64,000 nucleotides of DNA from Streptomyces parvus (GTDB lineage: Bacteria; Actinomycetota; Actinomycetes; Streptomycetales; Streptomycetaceae). A model generated the notes under the pieces. It did no database searches. It was not told the DNA's origin and saw only the letters and a list, made by a program, of their open reading frames with translations. Position numbers and translations under genes: made by a program. Positions 1 to 7,451 of the stretch are shown piece after piece. The stretch lies in NCBI RefSeq assembly GCF_014648875.1, contig NZ_BMRY01000006.1, positions 124,001 through 188,000 of the forward strand, given 5' to 3'. Numbering within the stretch: the stretch's first letter is position 1; each line of letters starts with the position of its first letter.

Positions 1-78
1 GTGGCGGACCGGGCGCGCGGGTGGACGCGCCGGGCGCGGGCGGGGTGCCGGCGCCGGGCGGGCCCGGGGGAACGCGAA

Positions 79-115
79 GGCCCGCCGCCTCCCGGATGAC
101 AGGGAGGGGCGGGCC
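79..115 (-). terminator. Intrinsic terminator downstream of rpsD
   Basis: A GC-rich hairpin lies about 30 nt past the rpsD stop. Arms 79-93 and 102-115 pair fully except for one bulged G at 87, with an 8-nt loop. There is no clear T-run, which is usual for Streptomyces terminators. Bases 1-78 are very GC-rich and show nothing recognisable. Confidence 0.7.
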
Positions 116-145
116 GGAGCGCTGGTGAGAGCGGCTACGCCTGGA

Positions 146-760
146 TCAGCGGGCGTAGTACTCGACGACGAGCTGCTCGTCGCAGATCACCGGGATCTCC
201 TTGCGGTTCGGGTCCCGGTCCAGGCGGAAGGCCAGGGCCTTCAGGTTCACCTGGAGGTAGCGCGGGGTCTCACCCTCGGTGTCGTAACCACCCTCGCGGG
301 CCACCTGGAAGGGGACCTTGGAGCGGCTGCGCTCGCGGACCTGGACGATGTCGTCCGGGCGCACGCGGAAGGACGGCTTGTCGACCTTGCCACCGTTGAC
401 CTCGATGTGGCCGTGGACGACCATCTGACGGGCCTGGTAGATGGTGCGGGCGATGCCCGAACGCAGGACCAGGGCGTCGAGACGGCGCTCGAGCTCGACG
501 ACCAGCGCCTCGCCCGTCTTGCCCTCGGCCTTCTTGGCGCGGTCGTAGGCGCGCGCCATCTGGCGCTCGCTGATGTCGTACTGCGCACGCAGGCGCTGCT
601 TCTCCAGCAGACGGACCTTGTAGTCCGAGTTCTGCTTGCGACCACGGCCGTGCTCACCCGGCGGGTACGGACGAGCTTCGAAGTACTTGACAGCCTTGGG
701 CGTCAGGGCGATGCCGAGGGCACGCGACTTCTTGACCTTGGGACGCGACTGGTTAGGCAC
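146..760 (-). CDS. rpsD: 30S ribosomal protein S4
   Basis: The 204-aa product is the 16S rRNA-binding primary assembly protein of the small subunit. The N-terminal S4 region starts MPNQSRPKVKKSRALG, and the S4 RNA-binding fold follows (residues about 94-160, including VVHGHIEVNG). The N-terminus lacks the Cys cluster of zinc-binding S4 proteins, so this is the zinc-free form. The start is GTG at 760 with GGAG a few bases upstream. It stands alone rather than in an alpha operon, as is typical of Streptomyces. It is divergent from an iron-box-controlled gene whose operator (784-802) lies only 24 nt from this start, so the two promoters must overlap or sit back to back. Confidence 0.97.
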   Translation of the reverse strand: MPNQSRPKVKKSRALGIALTPKAVKYFEARPYPPGEHGRGRKQNSDYKVRLLEKQRLRAQYDISERQMARAYDRAKKAEGKTGEALVVELERRLDALVLRSGIARTIYQARQMVVHGHIEVNGGKVDKPSFRVRPDDIVQVRERSRSKVPFQVAREGGYDTEGETPRYLQVNLKALAFRLDRDPNRKEIPVICDEQLVVEYYAR

Positions 761-783
761 GTTCTCCAGACCTCCGTTGTAGG

Positions 784-802
784 TTAGGTTAGGCTTACCT
801 TA
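784..802. promoter_or_regulatory. Iron box (DmdR/IdeR/DtxR-type operator)
   Basis: The 19 bp TTAGGTTAGGCTTACCTTA match the actinobacterial iron-box consensus TTAGGTTAGGCTAACCTAA at 17 of 19 positions. The site lies 4 nt upstream of an AAGGAG ribosome site and 15 nt upstream of the ATG at 817, where a bound repressor would block transcription. DmdR1/IdeR proteins bind such sites as Fe2+-loaded dimers. Regulation of the DUF2470 gene is inferred from position. An effect on the divergent rpsD is possible but less likely. Confidence 0.8.
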
Positions 803-816
803 CTCAAGGAGATCGC

Positions 817-1653
817 ATGTCTCGCCCTGGGAACACCACTCACGTCACGGACAGCACAGACAGCGGCAGCACCTCAGAGGAGGATGCTGCTACGACGGAA
901 GGCCGATCAGATCGTGGTCAGCCGCGTCCCAGCGGGCTAGAAAACACTCGGATGCCGTCAGCAGCCGAGCGCACACGAACTCTCGTACAGAGTACCTGCT
1001 CCGCGCTGCTCGTCGTACCGGGGCTCGATCTGGCCCGCGCCGAACCCCTGGTCCCGGACAGCCGGAGCGTGGGGCCCGAGGGCGATGTGTTCCTCGAATT
1101 CGCCGCGGATTCCCCGGCCGTTCGGGCCGCGACGCACGCGCAGGGCGACGAGCTGACCGCCGTGCTGGAGATCACGGACGTCGCTCCCGTCTCCGTACCG
1201 CACCGGATCCGCGGCCGGGCCTGGGTCTCCGGCTGGCTCACCTCCGTCCCCGGCATCGCCGAGCCCGGCCGGATGATGCTGCGCCTGGAGTTCGGCGAGG
1301 CGTACGTGGACGACCTCTGGGGCGCCGAGGACATCGAGCCGGAGGACTTCCGCGACGCGGCCCCCGACCCGCTGGTCCTCCACGAGGCGGAGCTGCTCCA
1401 GCACCTGGCCTCCGCCCACGACGAGCAGATGCGCACGCTGTGCGGGCTGCTGGGCGAGCGGACCGCCCGGGCCGTGGCGCCGAACCAGCCGAGCGCCGTG
1501 CCCGTGGCACTGGACCGCTTCGGGCTGCGGGTGCGCTTCATCGAGAGCAGGGAGGCGTGCTTCGACGCCCGCTTCGAGTTCCCCGAGCCCGTGCGGGACG
1601 TCACCGAGCTGCGTCGCGCCATGCACACCCTTTTCGAGGCGGCCGCGTCCTGA
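817..1653 (+). CDS. DUF2470 domain protein, predicted iron-regulated
   Basis: The 278-aa protein has the DUF2470 region over roughly residues 185-275 (HLASAHDEQMRTLCGLLGE onward to FDARFEFPEPV). DUF2470 is the C-terminal module of HugZ-type heme-degrading or heme-binding proteins and also occurs in pyridoxamine-oxidase-like proteins. The full HugZ split-barrel is not obvious here. The start at 817 is supported by AAGGAG six bases upstream. An internal ATG at 952 (MPSAAERTRT) is where homologues appear to begin, and the first 45 residues are Ser/Thr/Glu-rich and probably disordered. An iron box just upstream suggests expression under iron limitation. A role in heme/iron handling is inference. 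Confidence 0.75.
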   Translation: MSRPGNTTHVTDSTDSGSTSEEDAATTEGRSDRGQPRPSGLENTRMPSAAERTRTLVQSTCSALLVVPGLDLARAEPLVPDSRSVGPEGDVFLEFAADSPAVRAATHAQGDELTAVLEITDVAPVSVPHRIRGRAWVSGWLTSVPGIAEPGRMMLRLEFGEAYVDDLWGAEDIEPEDFRDAAPDPLVLHEAELLQHLASAHDEQMRTLCGLLGERTARAVAPNQPSAVPVALDRFGLRVRFIESREACFDARFEFPEPVRDVTELRRAMHTLFEAAAS

Positions 1654-1674
1654 CCCGGGCGGGATGAGCACCCC

Positions 1675-3042
1675 TTACTCCTGCTCGCCGCCCTCGCCGG
1701 CGCGGCCGAGGCGCTCGCGGACGCGCTCGACGACGTCCGCGTACCGCGCCTCGGCGCCGTAGCGGGTGGGTGTGTAGTACTGCCGGTCGCGGACGGCGTC
1801 CGGGGCGTACTGCTGGGCGGCGATGCCGCCCTGCACATCGTGCGGATAGACATAGCCCTGGGCGTGGCCGAGCTTGGCCGCGCCCTTGTAGTGGCCGTCG
1901 CGCAGATGGGCCGGGACGGGTCCGGCCAGTCCTCTGCGCACATCGTCCTGCGCGGCGGAGATCGCCAGCGTCGCCGCGTTGGACTTGGGGGCGAGCGCCA
2001 GCGCGATGGTGGCGTGGCTGAGGGTGAGCGCCGCCTCCGGGAAGCCGATCATGGCGACGGCCTGGGCGGCCGCCACCGCCGTCGGCAGCGCGGTGGGATC
2101 CGCGAGCCCGATGTCCTCGCTGGCCGAGATCATCAGCCGCCGGGCGATGAACCGGGGGTCCTCCCCCGCCTCGATCATCCGGGCCAGATAGTGCAGTGCC
2201 GCGTCCACGTCGGAACCGCGGATCGACTTGATGAGCGCGCTGGCCACGTCGTAGTGCTGGTCGCCGTCACGGTCGTACTTCACGGCGGCGCGGTCGACGG
2301 TCGCCTCGACCGTCTCCAGCGTGATCTCCGCCTCGTGCGTGGCGATGGCCGCACCGGCGGCGGCCTCCAGCGCGGTGAGCGCCCGGCGCGCGTCGCCGCC
2401 GGCGATCCGCAGCAGATGCGCCTCGGCGTCCTCGGGCAGGGTGACCGCCCCGCCGAGCCCCCGCTCCTCGGTCAGCGCCCGGCGCAGCAGGGAGCGCAGG
2501 TCGTCGTCGGTCAGCGGCTCCAGGGTGAGCAGCAGGGAGCGCGAGAGCAGCGGGGAGATGATCGAGAAGTAGGGATTCTCCGTGGTGGCGGCGATGAGCG
2601 TCACCCAGCGGTTCTCGACGGCGGGCAGGAGGGAGTCCTGCTGGGCCTTGGAGAAGCGGTGGATCTCGTCCAGGAAGAGGACGGTCTCCTTGCCGAAGCC
2701 ACCGGTGGCGCGACGCGCGCTCTCGATGACGGCGCGGACCTCCTTGACGCCCGCGGTGATCGCGGAGAGCTCCACGAAACGCTTGTTGGTGGCTTTGCTG
2801 ACCACGTACGCCAGGGTCGTCTTGCCGGTGCCGGGCGGGCCCCACAGGATGACGGAGGACGCCCCCGCCGGACCGCCCCCGTCGCCGACGAGACGGCGCA
2901 GGGGCGAGCCCGGCTTCAGAAGATGCTGCTGGCCGACGACCTCGTCGAGAGTGCGCGGACGCATCCGGACAGCGAGGGGGCTGCTGGACGGGTCCTTCTC
3001 CTGGCGGTCTTCGGCGGCTGCGGTAAAGAGGTCGGGCTCCAC
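1675..3042 (-). CDS. rarA: Replication-associated recombination protein A (AAA+ ATPase)
   Basis: The 455-aa AAA+ ATPase belongs to the RarA/MgsA/WRNIP1 family, which acts at stalled replication forks and interacts with SSB. Visible motifs are Walker A GPPGTGKTT (about residue 67), Walker B VLFLDEIHRF, a sensor segment TLIAATTENPYFS, and the family-specific C-terminal region ending in a YxYPH-type segment (QGYVYPHD). I chose the GTG at 3042 because the protein then begins VEPDLFTAAAEDRQEKD, as in related actinomycetes. An in-frame GTG at 3066 would add 8 residues and neither start has a strong ribosome site. Its stop lies 21 nt from the convergent DUF2470 stop. Confidence 0.93.
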   Translation of the reverse strand: MEPDLFTAAAEDRQEKDPSSSPLAVRMRPRTLDEVVGQQHLLKPGSPLRRLVGDGGGPAGASSVILWGPPGTGKTTLAYVVSKATNKRFVELSAITAGVKEVRAVIESARRATGGFGKETVLFLDEIHRFSKAQQDSLLPAVENRWVTLIAATTENPYFSIISPLLSRSLLLTLEPLTDDDLRSLLRRALTEERGLGGAVTLPEDAEAHLLRIAGGDARRALTALEAAAGAAIATHEAEITLETVEATVDRAAVKYDRDGDQHYDVASALIKSIRGSDVDAALHYLARMIEAGEDPRFIARRLMISASEDIGLADPTALPTAVAAAQAVAMIGFPEAALTLSHATIALALAPKSNAATLAISAAQDDVRRGLAGPVPAHLRDGHYKGAAKLGHAQGYVYPHDVQGGIAAQQYAPDAVRDRQYYTPTRYGAEARYADVVERVRERLGRAGEGGEQE

Positions 3043-3097
3043 GTCATGAAGCCTAAGCGACCCCACTGACAGCCCGACCAGGGGCGGGTCCGACGGC

Positions 3098-3736
3098 TCA
3101 GCTGGTCCAGAAGTCCCACCAGCGGGTCAGGATCAGCATGCCGATGATCCCGATCCACATCACCGGAAGCACCCAGGGGAACTCGGTGAGCCCGTTCCGC
3201 AGCCAGGCCGGGGCCGGGAGGATGCGGTGCTTGACGTTGTGCGTGGTCACGTAACAGAACATGACGATGGTGGCGACCCAGGCCAGGCAGCACCACAGGC
3301 AGAGCGAGTTGATGTTGTACAGCGACTGGTACTGGAGCCAGGTGCAGAAGCCGACCCCGAACAGCGTCCCGGCGTTCAGCCCGAGCCAGAACCAGCTGCG
3401 GTAGCGGGCGCCGGCGAGCAGGCCCATCCCGATCGCGATGACCATGCCGTACGTGACGAGCCCCAGCATCGGGTTGGGGAACCCGAACGCGGAGGCCTGC
3501 TCGCTCTTCATGATGTTGCCGCACGCGACGACGGGGTTGAGGCTGCAGCCGGGGGTGAAGGAGGGGTCCTCCAGCAGCTTGAACTTGTCGATCGTGATGA
3601 CCCAGGAGGCCAGCAGGCCGGCCGCGCCGGTGATCACCAGAAGCAGGGCCAGACCGCGTCCGGCCCCGAAGGTGCGCTTGCGGCCGCCCTCGTCCTGATC
3701 GGAGGAGAGGTCGTGGTCTACCGCTGCAGTCGTCAT
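3098..3736 (-). CDS. Vitamin K epoxide reductase (VKOR) family membrane protein
   Basis: The 212-aa membrane protein has about five hydrophobic segments and the VKOR layout. A loop carries two cysteines near residues 61 and 68 (CSLNPVVAC). The redox motif CLWC(C) follows in a later helix (NSLCLWCCLAW, about residue 145). Bacterial VKOR homologues re-oxidise DsbA-like thiol oxidases and pass electrons to quinones, so a role in disulfide formation outside the membrane is likely. The first 28 residues are charged and cytoplasmic. A DsbA-like protein is encoded at 46.3 kb, but a functional pairing is only a guess. The start is ATG at 3736. Confidence 0.88.
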   Translation of the reverse strand: MTTAAVDHDLSSDQDEGGRKRTFGAGRGLALLLVITGAAGLLASWVITIDKFKLLEDPSFTPGCSLNPVVACGNIMKSEQASAFGFPNPMLGLVTYGMVIAIGMGLLAGARYRSWFWLGLNAGTLFGVGFCTWLQYQSLYNINSLCLWCCLAWVATIVMFCYVTTHNVKHRILPAPAWLRNGLTEFPWVLPVMWIGIIGMLILTRWWDFWTS

Positions 3737-3872
3737 ATCGCCGTTCCGTCACCGAGTGGTCAGCCGGGCAAGGTCATTGTGCCGCACCCCTGCACCGGTC
3801 CACCGTTCGATGGACATAAAGGTGTACGCCCGGTGGGCAGCGGATCGCCGGCCGCGCGGAATGCTCGGACCC

Positions 3873-4730
3873 ATGACGGAACTCGTGGTGAACGTGCGCG
3901 GACTGCGCAAGCGGTACGGCGGTGTGACCGCGTTGGACGGCCTGGACCTGGGCATCCGGCGCGGTGAGGTGTGCGGACTGCTCGGCCCGAACGGCGCCGG
4001 GAAGAGCACCTGTGTGGGAGTGCTCCAGGGGCAGCGGGACCGGGACGGCGGCCAGGTGGAAGTCCTCGGCGTCGACCCCGCGACGGCCGACCGCCGTCAA
4101 CGGTCCCGGGTCGGGATCGTCTGGCAGGATGAATCCGCGCCCGCCGAGTTGACGGTGCGGGAGACGGTGCGGCACTTCGCCCGTTACTACCCGCGCCCGC
4201 GCGACCCCGACGAGATCATCGCCCTGGTCGGCCTGGAAGCGAAGGCCGGGTCCCGGACCAAGGCCCTCTCGGGCGGTCAGCGCCGCCGTCTCGATGTGGC
4301 GCTCGGAGTGATCGGCTCCCCCGAACTCCTCCTGCTCGACGAGCCGACCACCGGCTTCGACCCGGCGGCCCGGCGGCAGTTCTGGGAGCTGATCCGGCTG
4401 CTCGCCGACGGCGGCACCACCATCCTCCTGACCACGCACTACCTGGAGGAGGCCGAGGCGCTCGCCGACCGGCTCGTGGTCGTCGCCTCGGGCACCGCGG
4501 TCGCCGAGGGAACTCCCGGGGAACTGCGGGCCCGGTACGGCACCCGCGCCACGGTCCGGTGGACGGAGCCCGACGGAACGCCGCGCTGCGAGGAGACCGG
4601 GACGCCGACCCGTACGGTCACCGCGCTCGCCGGCCGGTTCGGCGGAGAGGTCCCGGGGCTCCTGGTCACCCGGCCCACGCTCGAAGACGTCTATCTGCGG
4701 CTCACCGGGCAGTCGGAGGCCGTCCGATGA
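3873..4730 (+). CDS. ABC exporter ATP-binding protein
   Basis: The 285-aa ATPase of an ABC-2 type exporter shows Walker A GPNGAGKS (about residue 40), signature LSGGQ, Walker B LLLLDEPTTGFDP, and H-loop TTHYLEEAEALADR. The C-terminal tail is like that of DrrA/CcmA-type exporters. The start chosen is ATG at 3873 (MTELVVNVRGLRKRYGG), which matches the usual N-terminus; an ATG at 3861 is possible. It is the first gene of a four-gene operon in which every junction overlaps (ATGA with the permease). The substrate cannot be read from sequence; the subfamily usually exports drugs, peptides or lipids. Confidence 0.92.
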   Translation: MTELVVNVRGLRKRYGGVTALDGLDLGIRRGEVCGLLGPNGAGKSTCVGVLQGQRDRDGGQVEVLGVDPATADRRQRSRVGIVWQDESAPAELTVRETVRHFARYYPRPRDPDEIIALVGLEAKAGSRTKALSGGQRRRLDVALGVIGSPELLLLDEPTTGFDPAARRQFWELIRLLADGGTTILLTTHYLEEAEALADRLVVVASGTAVAEGTPGELRARYGTRATVRWTEPDGTPRCEETGTPTRTVTALAGRFGGEVPGLLVTRPTLEDVYLRLTGQSEAVR

Positions 4731-5548
4731 CCCCGCGGGACACCACCGGCCTGCCCGGAGCGTGGCGCCTGGGTCTGCTGCGCGGCGGTCTGGAGCTGAA
4801 GCAGTTCTTCCGCCTGCGCGACCAGGTCGTCTTCTCGCTCGCCTTCCCCGTCGTCCTCCTGGTGCTGCTCGCCTCGATCTTCGGCGGCGATGTGGCCGAC
4901 GGCGAGGTCCCCGTCTCGCAGATCTATGTGGCCGCGATGCTCGGGGCGGGCATCATGGCGACCAGCTTCCAGTCGCTCGGCATCTCCATCGCGATCGAGC
5001 GCGACGAACGGCTGCTGCGTCGGCTGATCTCCACACCGATGCCGCCCGCCGCCTACTTCCTGGGAAAGGTGTGGCTGGTCCTGGTCACCGGGGCCCTGGA
5101 GGCCGCCGTCCTGCTGGCGGTCGGAGTCGGACTGTACGATCTCGACCTGCCCGGGGACGTGTCCACCTGGCTGACGTTCGGCTGCATCTTCCTGCTCGGG
5201 ACGGCGGCCTGCGCGCTGCTCGGCATCGCGATCAGCAGCCTGCCCGGGTCGGGCCGGAGCGCGGGGTCGGTGGTGATCCTGCCGTTCCTGGTGCTCCAGT
5301 TCATCTCCGGGGTCTACATCCCGGCCGGCGAACTGCCCGACTGGATGCTGAACATCGGCGCCCTGTTCCCGCTGAAGTGGATGTGCCAGGGCTTCCGCGG
5401 GGTCTTCCTGCCCGAATCGGCCGCCGTGCTGGAGCAGGCGGGCGACTGGGAGTTCGGCCGGATCGCCCTGGTGCTGGGCGCGTGGTGCATCGGAGGATTG
5501 CTGCTGTGTCTGCTGACGTTTCGCTGGAAGAGCCGGCGCGACGGCTGA
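4727..5548 (+). CDS. ABC-2 type exporter permease
   Basis: The 273-aa integral membrane permease has about six hydrophobic segments, beginning with a cytoplasmic N-terminus and the LKQFFRLRDQVVFSLAFP segment typical of ABC-2 permeases. The conserved region GVYIPAGELPDWM...FPLKWM lies near the C-terminus, as in daunorubicin-resistance type permeases. Its ATG overlaps the stop of the ATPase gene (ATGA), implying translational coupling and a 1:1 subunit ratio. Its 3' end overlaps the following kinase gene by 43 nt in another frame. Confidence 0.92.
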   Translation: MTPRDTTGLPGAWRLGLLRGGLELKQFFRLRDQVVFSLAFPVVLLVLLASIFGGDVADGEVPVSQIYVAAMLGAGIMATSFQSLGISIAIERDERLLRRLISTPMPPAAYFLGKVWLVLVTGALEAAVLLAVGVGLYDLDLPGDVSTWLTFGCIFLLGTAACALLGIAISSLPGSGRSAGSVVILPFLVLQFISGVYIPAGELPDWMLNIGALFPLKWMCQGFRGVFLPESAAVLEQAGDWEFGRIALVLGAWCIGGLLLCLLTFRWKSRRDG

Positions 5549-6768
5549 CCGGCGCGGACGGAGCGCGCGACTCCGACGTCTGGGTCCGGTCGCTGCGCCC
5601 CTGGGACGGCTATTTCGCCGTCGTCTGGGTGGTCACGCTCGCCGTGGTCCTCGGTGCCGCCCAGCCCTCGTGGCCGTTGCGGGCGGTGGCGGCGTCGATC
5701 GTGGCGCTGAACCTGCCGTGGTACGTCCTGGTGGGCCGCCCGGCCGTGCTGGACGACACCGGGGACCAGGGGCCCGCCCGCCGGTATGTGGTGGGGGCGA
5801 TGCTGCTGTTCCTCCCCACCGCGGTCCTGGTGAACGAGACGCAGCTCGTCACGTTCGCGCTGGCCCCGCAGTGCTTCATGCTGCTGCGGCTGCGGGGCGC
5901 GCTGTGGGTGCTGGGCATCATGGGCGCGGTGCCGTTCGCGGGCTGGACGCTGCTGTGGCGGCCGTCGCTGGGCGAGGGGGTCTTCCGGCTTCTGCTGGCG
6001 GTGGCGACGTTCGCCTTCAGCGCGTTCCTGGGGCAGTGGACGATGCGGATCATCGCCCAGAGCCGGGACCGGGCCGCTCTGATCGCCGAGCTGGAGGCGG
6101 GCCGCGAGGAGATCGCCCGGCTGTCGGCGGCGCACGGGGCGCTGGCGGAGCGGGAACGGATGTCACGGGAGATCCACGACACCCTGGCCCAGGGGTTCAC
6201 CAGCCTGCTGATGCTCTCCCAGGCCGTGGAGTCGGAGCTGGAGCACGACCTGCCGCAGGCCCGGCGGCATGTGGCGCTGATGACGCGGACCGCCCGGGAG
6301 AACCTCGCCGAGGCCCGGGCGCTGGTGGCCGGGGGCTCCCCCGCCGATCTGGCCGGTACGTCGCTGGCGGACGCCCTGGAGCGGCTCACCGACCGGCACA
6401 CCGCGCAGACCGGGGCCCCGGCGCGGCTGACGGTGAACGGCGGTGTCCGGCCGCTGCCGACCGCGTACGAGGTGGTCGCCCTGCGCGCCTGCCAGGAGGC
6501 CCTGGCCAACACCCGTAAGCACGCGGGCCCTTCCGTACCGGTGACGGTGCTGCTCGCGTACGCCCCCGACGCCCTGACCCTGTCCGTACGGGACGAGGGG
6601 TGCGGCTTTGACGCCCGGGCGCCACGCGAGGGTTACGGTCTCGACGGGGTACGGGCCAGGGCCGAGGAGGCGGGCGGCGGTGCGGAGGTCCGGAGCGCCC
6701 CGGGCTCGGGGACCTCGCTGACCGTGACCCTGCCGCTCTCCCCCGCCACCCTTCGAAGGAGCACCTGA
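5506..6768 (+). CDS. Sensor histidine kinase (NarL/DesK type)
   Basis: The 420-aa membrane sensor kinase has five to six hydrophobic segments in residues about 30-170 with almost no extracellular domain, a short coiled coil, a HisKA_3 H-box (SREIHDTLAQGF, His near residue 223), and an HATPase_c domain with N-box EALANTRKHAG and G-box DEGCGFD. The start is a GTG at 5506 inside the permease gene, chosen because GGAGG stands nine bases upstream and the protein then reads MSADVSLEEPA. The stop overlaps the regulator start (TGATG). Intramembrane-sensing kinases of this kind next to an ABC exporter often detect membrane-active compounds or the exporter state; that role is inferred. Confidence 0.92.
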   Translation: MSADVSLEEPARRLTGADGARDSDVWVRSLRPWDGYFAVVWVVTLAVVLGAAQPSWPLRAVAASIVALNLPWYVLVGRPAVLDDTGDQGPARRYVVGAMLLFLPTAVLVNETQLVTFALAPQCFMLLRLRGALWVLGIMGAVPFAGWTLLWRPSLGEGVFRLLLAVATFAFSAFLGQWTMRIIAQSRDRAALIAELEAGREEIARLSAAHGALAERERMSREIHDTLAQGFTSLLMLSQAVESELEHDLPQARRHVALMTRTARENLAEARALVAGGSPADLAGTSLADALERLTDRHTAQTGAPARLTVNGGVRPLPTAYEVVALRACQEALANTRKHAGPSVPVTVLLAYAPDALTLSVRDEGCGFDARAPREGYGLDGVRARAEEAGGGAEVRSAPGSGTSLTVTLPLSPATLRRST

Positions 6769-7388
6769 TGATCCGTGTCCTGCTGGCCGACGACCACCCC
6801 GTCGTACGGGAGGGGCTGCGCGGAATGCTGGACGCCGAGGCGGACCTCGACGTGGTCGGCGAGGCCGACAGCGGCCCCCGTGCCGAGGCCCTGTGCGCCG
6901 AACTGCTGCCGGACATCGTGCTGATGGACCTGCGGATGCCGGGCGGCGGGGGCGTCGAGTCGATCCGCCGGATACGGGCGGCGGGGCTGCCGTGCCGGGT
7001 CGTGGTGCTGACCACGTACGAGAGCGACGGCGACATCCTGCGGGCGGTGGAGGCCGGGGCGTCCGGCTATCTGCTCAAGGACCTGGGCCGGGGCGAGCTG
7101 GCGGACGCGATCCGGGCCGCGGCGCGGGGCGAGACGGTACTCGCGCCGACGGTGGCGACCCGGCTGGTGGACCGGCTGCGCGGGGTGCCGGAGCTGCCGC
7201 GGCTCTCGGAGCGGGAGACGCAGGTGCTGCGGCTGGTGGCGGAGGGGTGCACCAACGCGGAGATCGGGCGGAAGCTGTTCATCGGGGAGTCGACGGTGAA
7301 GACCCATCTGCTGCGGATCTTCGGCAAGCTGGGCGTGAGCGACCGGACCGCCGCGGTGACCGGGGCGATGCGCCACGGGCTGCTGTAG
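6768..7388 (+). CDS. NarL/LuxR-family response regulator
   Basis: The 206-aa response regulator has a receiver domain with acidic DD pair near residue 9, phospho-acceptor Asp in IVLMDLRMP (about residue 53), Thr in VVVLTTYE and Lys in YLLKD. A C-terminal LuxR helix-turn-helix follows (LSERETQVLRLVAEG, with recognition helix ESTVKTHLLRIF). It is the last gene of the exporter/kinase operon, with its ATG overlapping the kinase stop. The likely target is the operon's own promoter in the 3737-3872 gap, which it would share with the divergent VKOR gene; no operator was identified by eye. Confidence 0.94.
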   Translation: MIRVLLADDHPVVREGLRGMLDAEADLDVVGEADSGPRAEALCAELLPDIVLMDLRMPGGGGVESIRRIRAAGLPCRVVVLTTYESDGDILRAVEAGASGYLLKDLGRGELADAIRAAARGETVLAPTVATRLVDRLRGVPELPRLSERETQVLRLVAEGCTNAEIGRKLFIGESTVKTHLLRIFGKLGVSDRTAAVTGAMRHGLL

Positions 7389-7396
7389 ACGAGTGC

Positions 7397-7435
7397 GGCG
7401 CGGGCGGGAGGACCTGGAGTCCTCCCGTCCGCGCC
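7397..7435. terminator. Bidirectional terminator between response regulator and hisS
   Basis: A 17-bp stem (7397-7413 with 7419-7435, one G-T pair) and a 5-nt loop fill the 63-nt gap between convergent genes. It can serve both strands. Confidence 0.85.
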
Positions 7436-7451
7436 GTGCTCCGTGCTCTCG

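Noticed and set aside
125..787. 220-aa plus-strand frame opposite rpsD
   Set aside because: Exact antisense shadow of ribosomal protein S4.
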